From Bradyrhizobium sp. 164 (GTDB lineage: Bacteria; Pseudomonadota; Alphaproteobacteria; Rhizobiales; Xanthobacteraceae), in NCBI RefSeq assembly GCF_023073715.1, contig NZ_JADPKA010000066.1, forward strand, positions 62,001 to 126,000: 64,000 bases of DNA, written 5' to 3'. The first letter of the stretch is position 1, and the number at the start of each line of letters is the position of its first letter. This document shows, in pieces, positions 8,513 through 17,018 of the stretch. The position numbers and the translations under genes are program-made. The notes under the pieces were generated by a model. That model ran no database searches. It was not told the origin of the DNA and was given only the letters and a program-made list of their open reading frames with translations.

Positions 8513-8576
8513 TTTTTGCAACGAAAGCGCCGATTGACGATCGGGAACGGCCGCACGGCGATCGGCCCGAAAATTG

Positions 8577-8590
8577 CTTTAAGTATAAAA
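8577..8590. promoter_or_regulatory. Putative MarR operator, site 6
   Basis: CTTTAAGTATAAAA lies about 62 bases upstream of the rightward hydrolase gene. With site 5 it gives each side of the divergent promoter pair its own site. Confidence 0.5.
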
Positions 8591-8651
8591 TTATCCCTTT
8601 CCATCGCCCGCGAGCCTGTTAGCATCATAGAGCCAAGCAAAAGGATGTCGC

Positions 8652-9467
8652 GTGTCGCGGCCAGTGCCAATGATAACAAAGGACGGACGCTTCGCCTACG
8701 AAGCCGCGGGCGATCCGGTCGCGACACCTTTGATTTTCCTGCATGGCATTGGCGGCGCGGCGAGAGCCTGGCGGCACCAGCTCGCCACATTCGGCAACCG
8801 CTTCCACGCGATCGCATGGGACATGCCGGGCTATGGCGGATCGGCGCCGCTCGCCAGCGTCAGCATCGCTGCCCTGGCGGATGCACTCAAGCAATTCATC
8901 GAGCAGCTCGGCGCAAGCAGGCCCATTCTGGTCGGCCATTCGATCGGCGGCATGATCGTCCAGAAGTGGCTGGTGCAGTCGCCGAAACTGGCGCGCGCGG
9001 TGGTCCTGGCGCAGACCAGCCCGGCCTTCGGCAAGGCTGACGGCGATTGGCAGAGATCCTTTATCGCAGCGCGGCTCGGGCCGCTCGATCGTGGGGAGAC
9101 CATGATGTCGCTGGCGCCTTCGTTGGTGAATGAGCTTGTCGGCGACGATCCCGATCCAAAGGGAATGGAGCTCGCCCGCGAATGCATGGCAAACGTGCCT
9201 GAAGCCAGTTATCGCGCCATGATGCTGGCTCTAATCGGTTTCGATCAGCGCAGCACGCTCAGGGATATTTCGGTCCCGACGCTGCTGCTCTCCGGCTCAA
9301 AGGACAACAACGCGCCGGCGCCGATGATGGCGAAGACGGCGACCTTTATTCCTGGAGCTGAATATGTCGAGCTCGCTGGCGTGGGCCATCTCGCCAATCT
9401 CGAACGCCCCGATATCTTCAACGAAGCGCTCGGCCGATTCCTGAAGTCTCTCGCGACCAAAGCCTAA
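8652..9467 (+). CDS. Alpha/beta-fold hydrolase
   Basis: A 271-residue alpha/beta hydrolase. The oxyanion HG motif is FLHGIGG (~29-35), the nucleophile elbow is GHSIGG (~95-100, Ser97), the likely acid is in SGSKDNNAP, and the catalytic His is in GVGHLANLERP (~250-260). GTG at 8652 has AAGGA seven bases upstream. It heads a rightward operon with acyl-CoA dehydrogenase, CoA ligase, opine-dehydrogenase-like and 3-hydroxyacyl-CoA dehydrogenase genes. It resembles MhpC-type C-C hydrolases and thioesterases in general form; hydrolysis of a ring-cleavage product or CoA ester is inferred. Confidence 0.88.
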   Translation: MSRPVPMITKDGRFAYEAAGDPVATPLIFLHGIGGAARAWRHQLATFGNRFHAIAWDMPGYGGSAPLASVSIAALADALKQFIEQLGASRPILVGHSIGGMIVQKWLVQSPKLARAVVLAQTSPAFGKADGDWQRSFIAARLGPLDRGETMMSLAPSLVNELVGDDPDPKGMELARECMANVPEASYRAMMLALIGFDQRSTLRDISVPTLLLSGSKDNNAPAPMMAKTATFIPGAEYVELAGVGHLANLERPDIFNEALGRFLKSLATKA

Positions 9468-9479
9468 GGTGATTGCGCC

Positions 9480-10769
9480 ATGACCATGCAAGTCGGCAAG
9501 AATATCGGCGCAAGCGACAAGGCCGTGCTCGATGCTCCAATCTTCGATCCTGTCGCATACCGCCTCAGTGACGAGCAGGCCGGCATCATCGCGCGCGCCC
9601 GCGAGATCGGCCAGAGCGTGTTCGCCGGCCGCGCTGCGACCTACGATCGCGAGGCGACCTTCCCGACTGAGAATTATCGCGATCTGCATCGCATCGGCCT
9701 GCTCGGTATTGCCATCCCCAAGAAGCACGGCGGCCTCGGCGCGAACTACCAGACTTATGCCTTGGCGGCGGCCGAGATCGGCCGGTACTGCGGCGCGACC
9801 GCGCTGACCTGGAACATGCATGTGTGCTCGACGCTGTGGTCGGGCCCGCTGGCCGACGATCTCGACATGGACGCGGACACCCGCGCCGCGCACGAGCGGC
9901 GGCGCGCGGTCCATTACAAGCGCATCGTCGAGGACGGCGCGATCTACTCGCAGCCGTTCTCGGAAGGTGGTGCGGCGGCGGCGGGCGGTGTCGCTTTCGG
10001 CACGGAAGCAAGGCCGGTCGAGGGCGGCTGGATCGTCAACGGCAAGAAGATCTTTGCATCGCTCTCCGGTCATGCCGATTATTACGGCGTGCTCTGCACC
10101 GAGATCGAGGAAGGCGGGAAGGCATCGCGCCGCAATACGCTTTATCTGGCTATTTCTGCCAAATCGGAAGGCGTCTCGGTCGTTGGTGACTGGGATCCGC
10201 TTGGCATGCGTGGCACCGTCTCGCGGACGCTTCTGTTCACGGACGTGTTCGTGCCGGAGGATTCTGCGCTGATGCCGCGCGGCGTCTATTTTCAGGCCGC
10301 AATGCGCTGGCCGCACATGTTCCTGACGCTGTCTCCGACCTACATGGGCCTGGCGCAAGCCGCTTATGATTTCACCGTACGTTATCTACGCGGCGCGGTG
10401 CCGGGCATGCCGCCGGTCAAACGCCGGATGTACCCGACCAAGCAGATCGCCGTCGCTCAGATGCAGATCAAGCTAGAGCAGATCAAGGCAATCTGGTTCC
10501 AGGCCGTGACCGAAGCCCGCGCCAATCCAAGCAAGGAACAGGTGCTGCGCGCCTACGCCGCACAATATTCGGTGATGGAGGGCGCAAATGAGCTCGCCGC
10601 GCTCGCAATCCGCACCTGCGGCGGTCAGGCCATGCTGCGGTCGCTGCCGCTGGAGCGGATCTACCGCGACAGCCGCTGCGGTTCGCTGATGCTGCCCTGG
10701 ACCGCCGAGCTCTGCCTCGACCGGATCGGACGCGAGGCGCTGTACGAGGCCGGCGAGACGGACGACTGA
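9480..10769 (+). CDS. Acyl-CoA dehydrogenase-fold flavoprotein lacking the usual catalytic glutamate
   Basis: A 429-residue protein of the acyl-CoA dehydrogenase fold. It has an N-terminal helical domain, a middle beta domain with QPFSEGGAAAAGG and GGWIVNGKKIFASLSGHADYY-like segments, and a C-terminal helical domain with CGGQAMLRSLPLERIYRD. In typical enzymes the base is the Glu of a YEGT motif after this segment. Here the aligned stretch reads CGSLMLPWTAE, with Leu405 at that position. The enzyme may use another base, or may be a dehydrogenase/oxygenase variant. It starts 12 bases after the hydrolase gene and is followed at 2 bases by the CoA ligase. Confidence 0.88.
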   Translation: MTMQVGKNIGASDKAVLDAPIFDPVAYRLSDEQAGIIARAREIGQSVFAGRAATYDREATFPTENYRDLHRIGLLGIAIPKKHGGLGANYQTYALAAAEIGRYCGATALTWNMHVCSTLWSGPLADDLDMDADTRAAHERRRAVHYKRIVEDGAIYSQPFSEGGAAAAGGVAFGTEARPVEGGWIVNGKKIFASLSGHADYYGVLCTEIEEGGKASRRNTLYLAISAKSEGVSVVGDWDPLGMRGTVSRTLLFTDVFVPEDSALMPRGVYFQAAMRWPHMFLTLSPTYMGLAQAAYDFTVRYLRGAVPGMPPVKRRMYPTKQIAVAQMQIKLEQIKAIWFQAVTEARANPSKEQVLRAYAAQYSVMEGANELAALAIRTCGGQAMLRSLPLERIYRDSRCGSLMLPWTAELCLDRIGREALYEAGETDD

Positions 10770-10771
10770 CG

Positions 10772-12307
10772 GTGGACCTCTGTAGTCTGATCGACCGCAA
10801 CGCGGCGTTCGCGCCAGACAAGACGGCCATTGCCTTCGAAGGGGAACGGCTGAGCTATGCCGCATTCGCCGCGCGCATCGAACGGACCGCAACTGCTTTG
10901 AAGCGGGAACTCGGCGTCGGCCGCGGCGACCGCGTCGCGATCCTGAGCCTGAACCGGCCGGACTACCTGGTTCTGCTCTACGCTTGTGCGCGGCTCGGGG
11001 CGATGCTGGTGCCGCTGAACTGGCGGCTGGCGGTCGCCGAGCAGCTGTTCATTCTGAGCGATGCCGGCGCCAAGGTCCTGGTGCTCGAGCAGGCATTTGA
11101 GGGAGTGCTTGGCGAACTTGGGCGGACTGCGCCAGGGACATCGGTGGTCGGCCTCGACTTCACGCCGCCTCGCGGCACGACATTCGAAGATCTGCTGGCT
11201 CGCAGCCCGGGCAGCGGCCGCAATCCGAACGCCGATCTCTCCTGCCCGCTCCTCATCGTCTACACGTCAGGAACGACCGGACGCCCGAAGGGCGCGGTGC
11301 TGCGACAAGAGGCGCTGTTCTGGAACGGCGTCATGAGCCAACACATGCACAACATGACGTCGGACGACCACGTGCTGACCGTGCTGCCGTTCTTCCACGT
11401 CGGCGGCCTCAATATCCAGACAACGCCGGCGCTGCAGTTGGGCGCAACCGTCACGATCCACGCCCGCTTCACGCCGGATACAGCGCTCGTGGCGATCGAA
11501 CGCGAGCGGCCGACGCTGACCGTGATGGTGCCGGCGATCATCCAGGCCGTGAGCGAGCATCCCGCCTGGACGACGGCCGATCTCTCGTCACTCAAGGCCG
11601 TCGCCACGGGCTCGACGATCGTGCCGCCGCACTTGATCGACCGTTTCGTCGCGCGGGGCGTTCCCGTGCTTCAGGTCTACGGCTCGACGGAAACCTGCCC
11701 CATCGCCATCTACACCCGCCTCGGCGGTGACCTCTCGAGAGTGGGATCGACCGGACTGGCCGGCCTGTGCTGCGAGGCAAAGATGGTCGATCAGGCCGGA
11801 GTCGAGGTGCCGGCCGGCACACCGGGCGAAATCGCGGTGCGCGGCGCCAACGTGTTCTTCGAATATTGGGGCAATGCGGACGCCACACGTGATGCGCTGC
11901 ACGACGGCTGGTATCGCACCGGAGATATCGGCTTCTGCGATGCGGACGGCTATTTCTGGGTGCGCGACCGCAAGAAGAACCTGATCATTTCCGGCGGCGA
12001 GAATGTCTATCCAGCTGAGGTCGAGCGCGTCCTGCTCGAACATCCCGATGTCAGCGAATGCGCCGTGATCGGCCGGCCGGACCCGCGCTGGGACGAAGTC
12101 CCCATCGCTTATGTCATCCGGCGATCCGGCTCGCATCTCGAAGCGGATGAGCTCAGAGCGTACATCCAGGCACAGCTCGCGCGATTCAAAGTTCCACGCG
12201 ATATCGTCTTCGTCACCGACCTGCCGCGCACGGCACTCGGCAAGGTGCAGCATTTCTTGCTGAAGCAGCTCGATTCGCAATCGCGCGCGCAAGGAGAAGG
12301 ATCTTGA
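10772..12307 (+). CDS. AMP-dependent acyl-CoA synthetase
   Basis: A 511-residue ANL-superfamily ligase. The P-loop-like motif is IVYTSGTTGRPKGA (~163-176), the A5 motif YGSTET (~300-305), the hinge region GWYRTGDIGFCD (~378-389), and the C-terminal PRTALGKVQH carries the adenylation lysine. GTG at 10772 lies two bases after the preceding stop, so translation is probably coupled. It activates a carboxylic acid to its CoA ester. As the second ligase of the locus it may act on a downstream ring-opened acid rather than the starting aromatic. Confidence 0.92.
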   Translation: MDLCSLIDRNAAFAPDKTAIAFEGERLSYAAFAARIERTATALKRELGVGRGDRVAILSLNRPDYLVLLYACARLGAMLVPLNWRLAVAEQLFILSDAGAKVLVLEQAFEGVLGELGRTAPGTSVVGLDFTPPRGTTFEDLLARSPGSGRNPNADLSCPLLIVYTSGTTGRPKGAVLRQEALFWNGVMSQHMHNMTSDDHVLTVLPFFHVGGLNIQTTPALQLGATVTIHARFTPDTALVAIERERPTLTVMVPAIIQAVSEHPAWTTADLSSLKAVATGSTIVPPHLIDRFVARGVPVLQVYGSTETCPIAIYTRLGGDLSRVGSTGLAGLCCEAKMVDQAGVEVPAGTPGEIAVRGANVFFEYWGNADATRDALHDGWYRTGDIGFCDADGYFWVRDRKKNLIISGGENVYPAEVERVLLEHPDVSECAVIGRPDPRWDEVPIAYVIRRSGSHLEADELRAYIQAQLARFKVPRDIVFVTDLPRTALGKVQHFLLKQLDSQSRAQGEGS

Positions 12308-13392
12308 AGATTGCGGTTCTGGGTGGGGGAAACGGCTCTTTTGCGGCCGCGGGCGATTTTGCGCTGGCGGGGAACGAGGTCCGGCTCTGGCGCCGCGATG
12401 CCGATCAGGTCGCAGCGCATCGCGCCGTCGGCTCGCGCATTCTGGTCAAGGATCATAACGGCCGCCACGACGTGGAGCTCGCGCTGGTCACGGCCGACAT
12501 CGCCGAAGCCGTCAACGGCGTCGAGCTGATCCTCTGCCCCGCGCCCGCCTTCGCGCAGCCGGATATTGCCCGTCAGCTCGCCCCGCATCTGCAGGACGGC
12601 CAGGTTATTTTTCTGCCGCCGGCGACATTCGGCTCGATGATATTCGCCCAAGCCGCCCGAGATGCCGGTATCCATGCCGAGGTGAGCTTTGCCGAGACCG
12701 GGACGTTGCCCTGGCTGACCCGCAAGCATGGACCATTCGAGGTCGCAATCACGATCCGTGCCAAGCGACTGCCCGTCGGCGTATTCCCGCTCGATCAGGC
12801 CGCACATGCGCTCGAAGTCATTGGACGCGCTTTTCCGGGCGTGATCGAACCGTGCGGAGATGCGCTGTCCGGCGCGCTGATGAATGCAGGGCCTATCATC
12901 CATCCGCCGTTGATCGTGATGAACGCCGGCCCGATCGAACATTTCGAGCGCTGGGACATTCACAAGGAAGGCACGCAAGCCGCGATCCGCCGGGTCACCG
13001 ACGCGCTCGACGCGGAACGCATCGCGGTGCGCGAGGTGCTCGGTTACGGCGCGCCGCATTTCCCGCTGGCTCATCACTATGCGATGGAAGGCGAGATTTG
13101 GATGTATGGCCGCGGCTCGCACGACCGGCTGACCGATTCCGGCGACTGGCGCGAACGGATCGTGCTGACCGAGCACCGCTACATGCGAGAGGATCTGCGG
13201 CTCGGGCTGTCGTTGCTGGTCTCCGTCGCCGCCTTGGCTAGCGTGGCCACACCGCTGGCCAAAGCGTTCCTCGCGATCGGCGGTGCGATCTGCGGCGAGG
13301 ATTTTGCGCGAGAGGGCCGAACGCTCGAGACGCTGAGGCTCGGCAATCTCAACAAGGCTGAATTGCAGACGCTGCTTCGCAATGGATTCTGA
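12304..13392 (+). CDS. NAD(P)-dependent opine/octopine dehydrogenase-family protein
   Basis: A 362-residue protein starting at TTG 12304, which overlaps the previous stop by four bases and has AAGGAG upstream. The N-terminal Rossmann motif is GGGNGS (~7-12). The C-terminal helical domain has MNAGPIIHPPLIVMNAG (~196-212) with the His of the opine dehydrogenase catalytic site, and HRYMREDLRLGLSLLV further on. Family members reductively join an amino acid and a 2-oxo acid, or run the reverse oxidation. In a CoA-ester catabolic operon the reaction may instead be oxidation of an N-containing intermediate; this is inference. Length and motifs are intact. Confidence 0.85.
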   Translation: MKIAVLGGGNGSFAAAGDFALAGNEVRLWRRDADQVAAHRAVGSRILVKDHNGRHDVELALVTADIAEAVNGVELILCPAPAFAQPDIARQLAPHLQDGQVIFLPPATFGSMIFAQAARDAGIHAEVSFAETGTLPWLTRKHGPFEVAITIRAKRLPVGVFPLDQAAHALEVIGRAFPGVIEPCGDALSGALMNAGPIIHPPLIVMNAGPIEHFERWDIHKEGTQAAIRRVTDALDAERIAVREVLGYGAPHFPLAHHYAMEGEIWMYGRGSHDRLTDSGDWRERIVLTEHRYMREDLRLGLSLLVSVAALASVATPLAKAFLAIGGAICGEDFAREGRTLETLRLGNLNKAELQTLLRNGF

Positions 13393-13395
13393 TCG

Positions 13396-14388
13396 ATGAC
13401 CAATCGCGTCAATATCGCCTGTCTCGGGGCTGGCCGCATGGGACGCGGCATCGCCGTCGCGTTCGCCTATGCGGGGCACAGGGTCACGATGATCGACATC
13501 AAGGCGCGCTCCGCGGACGATTTCGCCAAGCTGGAGGCGGACGCGCTCGGCGAAATCAGGAAGACCTTTGCCAGCCTGTCGAAGCTGGGGCTACTGACGG
13601 AGATGGACGTCGATCCGCTGATCGCGCGGGTCTCGGTGGTGGCGGCCGGCGACAGCGGCGCAACGCTGTCCGAGGCCGGTATGGTCTTCGAGGGCGTCCC
13701 TGAGGTCGTCGAGCTCAAGCGGGAGGTACTGGCGGCCGCCTCGAGGCAAGTCGGCCCGGACACGATCATTGCATCGACGACGTCGACGATCCTCGTCGAC
13801 GATCTGTCCGGCGCGATCGTGAACCCTCGCCGCTTCCTCAACGTGCATTGGCTCAACCCGGCCTATCTGATCCCCCTGGTCGAAGTTTCGCCTGGCAAGG
13901 CCACCGACCCCGCCATCATCGACGAGGTCAAGGTGCTGCTCGAAGGCATCGGCAAGATACCGGTGGTCTGTGCGGCGACGCCCGGATTCATCGTCCCGCG
14001 CATCCAGGCGCTGGCGATGAACGAGGCCGCTCGGATGGTTGAGGAGGGTGTCGCCAGCGCGGAGGAAATCGACAAGGCGATCCGCTACGGCTTCGGCTTC
14101 CGCTACGCCGTGCTCGGCCTGCTCGAATTCATCGACTGGGGTGGCGGCGACATCCTGTACTATGCGAGCCGCTATCTCGAAGGTGCACTGGGGAGCGATC
14201 GCTATCGGGCGCCAGAGGTGATTTCGCGCAACATGAGCGAGGGCCGGATCGGCCTGCGGACGGGCGCGGGCTTCCTCGACTACTCCGGCCTCGATGTCGA
14301 TGCCTATCGTGTCGAGCGACTCAGGGCCATGGTCGACCTGCTCCGCCACTTTGGCCTGGCGCGACCGCCCGTGCTCGATCGCGGCTAG
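13396..14388 (+). CDS. 3-hydroxyacyl-CoA dehydrogenase
   Basis: A 330-residue NAD-dependent 3-hydroxyacyl-CoA dehydrogenase of the HBDH/FadB type. The Rossmann motif is GAGRMGRGIA (~10-19). The catalytic His lies in NVHWLNPAYLIPLVEV (~152-167; usually HFFNP). The C-terminal domain has GFIVPRIQALAMNEAARMVEEG. It starts three bases after the opine-dehydrogenase-like gene and completes the beta-oxidation-like set. The replacement of FFNP by WLNP is notable but seen in distant family members. Its stop overlaps the stop of the convergent NicX-like gene. Confidence 0.92.
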   Translation: MTNRVNIACLGAGRMGRGIAVAFAYAGHRVTMIDIKARSADDFAKLEADALGEIRKTFASLSKLGLLTEMDVDPLIARVSVVAAGDSGATLSEAGMVFEGVPEVVELKREVLAAASRQVGPDTIIASTTSTILVDDLSGAIVNPRRFLNVHWLNPAYLIPLVEVSPGKATDPAIIDEVKVLLEGIGKIPVVCAATPGFIVPRIQALAMNEAARMVEEGVASAEEIDKAIRYGFGFRYAVLGLLEFIDWGGGDILYYASRYLEGALGSDRYRAPEVISRNMSEGRIGLRTGAGFLDYSGLDVDAYRVERLRAMVDLLRHFGLARPPVLDRG

Positions 14389-15431
14389 CCGAAGACGTCC
14401 TGGAGCACACCTTCGCGGACGACGGCAACACCGTCGAGCTCGATCGTCGTTCCCATCATTGGCAGGTCGAAATGACCCGCCGTGTAGCGGCCCGCGAATT
14501 CATTCGCACCAGTCGAGAACAGGAAATTGCCCGACACAGCGCGAAGCTCGGTACCGTTGGTATCGCGCTGGTCGTACATCGAGAGCGCCTCGTACCGCGC
14601 GCCGGGGTTCATGCCAAAACCGACATGCGAGACCGCATAGGCTTCGCGATCACCCCAGGCGGCGAGATAGCTGCGCATCATCGCGGCATCCGTACCTTCG
14701 CCTTCCAGCTCGACGACGTAATCGTCCTTCAGCGTCATCTTCACCGGTGACGTCAGATAACGTTTGAAGGTCAGGTTGATGTCGCCGGGCGCCATCACCA
14801 GCGTGCCGTTGATGGTCCCACTCTTGGGGAAGCTGACGACGATGCCACCCGGCCAATGCGCGAGTGTGCCGGGTTTGTCGGTCCAGCCCCACACGCCGAC
14901 CGTGGAGGCTCCGACCATGTCGACGTCAAGCGCCGTTCCGGCCTTTGAAGTGACCCGCATCCGCTTCGTTCCGCGCAGCATCTTCACCGCGGCACGAACG
15001 CGCTTCTCGAGCGCGGGATCCGGCACCATCCGTTCCAGCGCCTCGGGATGCTCGTTCGAAATCACCAGAATGCGCGCGCCAGCCTTGAGAATTTCGGGTG
15101 TCTCCACCGCGTGCATCAGGCCTTCGATGGTGCAATCCACCACAAAGCCGGCCTGCTGAAGCGCGCTGATCACCGGCCCCAGGCGCTGGATCGCCTCGCT
15201 CGCCCCGGTCGAGCGAACCGGAACGACATGACGGTTACGCGGTGTCGGCATTACCACGTGAAACGGCCGTGCTCCCATCCGCAGCAGCGCGAGCTCCGCC
15301 AGATGCACGTTCAACGCGCGCGACTGGGTTTCCGAAAGGATCGCCGCGGTATCGCCCGCCCTGACGGCGCATCGGTCAAAGATTTCGCAAAATGCGTCGA
15401 TCCATTTTGCCTCAATGCGATCAGCCAGCAT
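14385..15431 (-). CDS. NicX-like 2,5-dihydroxypyridine 5,6-dioxygenase family protein (M29-like fold)
   Basis: A 348-residue protein that aligns by eye along its length with NicX of Pseudomonas putida (about 350 residues): ILKAGARILVISNEHPEAL, AHWPGGIVVSFP, GTLVMAPGDI, SHVGFGMNPGARYEALSMYD and GNFLFSTGANEFAGR. The Fe(II) ligands described for NicX (H265, H318, D320) correspond to His269, His320 and Asp322. Family members are often annotated as M29 aminopeptidase-like. NicX opens the ring of 2,5-dihydroxypyridine with O2. The gene is the last of a leftward operon with an ABC importer and an IlvD-type dehydratase, so ring cleavage of an imported compound is the likely role. The substrate is unknown. 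Confidence 0.8.
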   Translation of the reverse strand: MLADRIEAKWIDAFCEIFDRCAVRAGDTAAILSETQSRALNVHLAELALLRMGARPFHVVMPTPRNRHVVPVRSTGASEAIQRLGPVISALQQAGFVVDCTIEGLMHAVETPEILKAGARILVISNEHPEALERMVPDPALEKRVRAAVKMLRGTKRMRVTSKAGTALDVDMVGASTVGVWGWTDKPGTLAHWPGGIVVSFPKSGTINGTLVMAPGDINLTFKRYLTSPVKMTLKDDYVVELEGEGTDAAMMRSYLAAWGDREAYAVSHVGFGMNPGARYEALSMYDQRDTNGTELRAVSGNFLFSTGANEFAGRYTAGHFDLPMMGTTIELDGVAVVREGVLQDVFG

Positions 15432-15468
15432 GGTCCACTCCCGGTCGTGAAGATTCTCTATTTGTCTG

Positions 15469-16233
15469 TTACGCTTCGGGGAAGCCCCGGAGCAGATACG
15501 ATCGCACGGCGCCGAGCAGACCGTTCAGGATCAAACCCAGCAGCGAGATCGTGATCAACGGAACGAACATGTCCACAGCCTGGAAAGTTCGAGCCGCCGT
15601 CACGAGCGCATGGCCTAGTCCATCCGTTGACGTGATCATCTCGGCCAGAAACACCACGATGCAGGAAATGACAAGGCCGATCCGGCAGCCGGTCAGGATC
15701 GAAGGCATCGCCGCCGGCAGCACGACCTTGAAGAGGATTTCACAGCGCGGCGTTCCTGCCGCCATTGCCGACCAGATCAGCTTCTGCTCCACGGTCGACG
15801 CGCCGTAATAGGTCGAGAGCAGAATGGGAAAGAGTGCGTCCGCGGCCACCAATGTGATCTTGGATCCGTGGCCGAAGCCGAGCAGCAACAGCAATGCCGG
15901 ATAGAGAGCGACCTTGGGCAACGGCGCCAATACGCGCACGATTGGGCGAACCACGGCATTGATCGCGGGACTGGCGGCGGCGGCGATGCCGATACTGACA
16001 CCCAGCACGACGGCAATCGCGAACCCAGCAAACAACCGGATCAGGGTCGCCGCGATCTCCTGCTGAAACGTCCACGTTACGAGTTGCTGGAGCAGCCGAC
16101 TGAACACATATCCCGGCGGCGGCAGCAGAGCCACAGGCGCAAGGCCTGTTGACACGAGGCCTTGCCACACTGCGATCACCAGTACGATTGGCGCGAGCCC
16201 GAGAGCGAGATTTGGGGAGAGAAGGCGCGACAT
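15469..16233 (-). CDS. ABC transporter permease, NitT/TauT type (second permease)
   Basis: A 254-residue inner-membrane permease of the SsuC/TauC family. It has six hydrophobic segments and the cytoplasmic EAA-like loop GTPRCEILFKVVLPAAMPSILTG, which couples to the ATPase. The ATG at 16233 overlaps the stop of the upstream permease as ATGA, so the two are translationally coupled; a longer open frame upstream is not part of the gene. With the neighbouring permease it would form a heterodimer, which is less usual for this family, where one permease normally homodimerises. Confidence 0.88.
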   Translation of the reverse strand: MSRLLSPNLALGLAPIVLVIAVWQGLVSTGLAPVALLPPPGYVFSRLLQQLVTWTFQQEIAATLIRLFAGFAIAVVLGVSIGIAAAASPAINAVVRPIVRVLAPLPKVALYPALLLLLGFGHGSKITLVAADALFPILLSTYYGASTVEQKLIWSAMAAGTPRCEILFKVVLPAAMPSILTGCRIGLVISCIVVFLAEMITSTDGLGHALVTAARTFQAVDMFVPLITISLLGLILNGLLGAVRSYLLRGFPEA

Positions 16234-17018
16234 CACGAGAAGCTCAGCGGCAGGTCGAATTGAGGCTCGGACCAGCGGACAAGGCGGGCACGAACCCTTT
16301 CGAAAATCGCGTCGAGGCCGATTCCCATTGCCCCCACGATGATGATCATCGCAAAGACGGTGTCGTACTGGCCCATGTCTAGCGCATTGAACAGGATGTT
16401 CCCGGCGCCGGACTGACGGGCGATCATCTCGCTGGTGATCATCGTGATCAGCGCCAGCACCAATCCCGTGCGGCAGCCGGTCAGAATTTCCGGCAGGGCC
16501 GCGGGCAACACGATGCGCACCAGGCGCTGCGCCGGAGAAAGCCCCATCGCGGCGCCTGACCACAGCATCTTTTCCTCAACCGCTTTGGCGCCCTCAAAAC
16601 TGTGATAGATCACGGGTAGGCTGACGCCAAGGAAGATCACCAATGACTTCGTAATGTCGCCAACGCCCAGCCACAGCATGATGATCGGCATCAAGGCCGC
16701 CTTCGGCACCGGATAGATCACCATCAGGAGCGGATTGAAGAAGGCCGCGACCGCAGCGCTACGTCCCATTAACAGCCCAAGTGGAATCGAAACAAGCACG
16801 GCCACGCCAAACCCGATTGCCATGCGGCGGAGCGAGGCCAGGATATTGACCAGCGCTTCCTTGTCGCCAAGGATGTCCGGAATCGCGCGGATTGCTTCGA
16901 TCGCCGTGGGAAAGCTGTCATTCTTCAGCGCGAGTGACGCGACCTGCCACACCGCCAGCAGTCCGATGCAGGCGAGCACCGGGGCAGAGCGTTTGACTAT
17001 GCCGGCCGACGACATCAT
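16233..17018 (-). CDS. ABC transporter permease, NitT/TauT type (first permease)
   Basis: A 261-residue permease with six hydrophobic segments and the conserved loop GLSPAQRLVRIVLPAALPEILTG. Its ATG at 17018 (or a second at 17015) overlaps the ATPase stop. It is related to the next permease but clearly distinct. The two permeases together with the ATPase and the binding protein at 19760-20746 make a complete importer. Confidence 0.88.
   Translation of the reverse strand: MMSSAGIVKRSAPVLACIGLLAVWQVASLALKNDSFPTAIEAIRAIPDILGDKEALVNILASLRRMAIGFGVAVLVSIPLGLLMGRSAAVAAFFNPLLMVIYPVPKAALMPIIMLWLGVGDITKSLVIFLGVSLPVIYHSFEGAKAVEEKMLWSGAAMGLSPAQRLVRIVLPAALPEILTGCRTGLVLALITMITSEMIARQSGAGNILFNALDMGQYDTVFAMIIIVGAMGIGLDAIFERVRARLVRWSEPQFDLPLSFS

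Noticed and set aside
12109..13479. 456-codon minus-strand open frame
   Set aside because: Shadow of the opine-dehydrogenase-like gene; no ribosome site, Arg/His-rich product.
16234..16563. N-terminal extension of the second permease
   Set aside because: Its reading is Arg/Gly/His-rich and overlaps the first permease; ATG at 16233 overlaps that gene's stop as ATGA.
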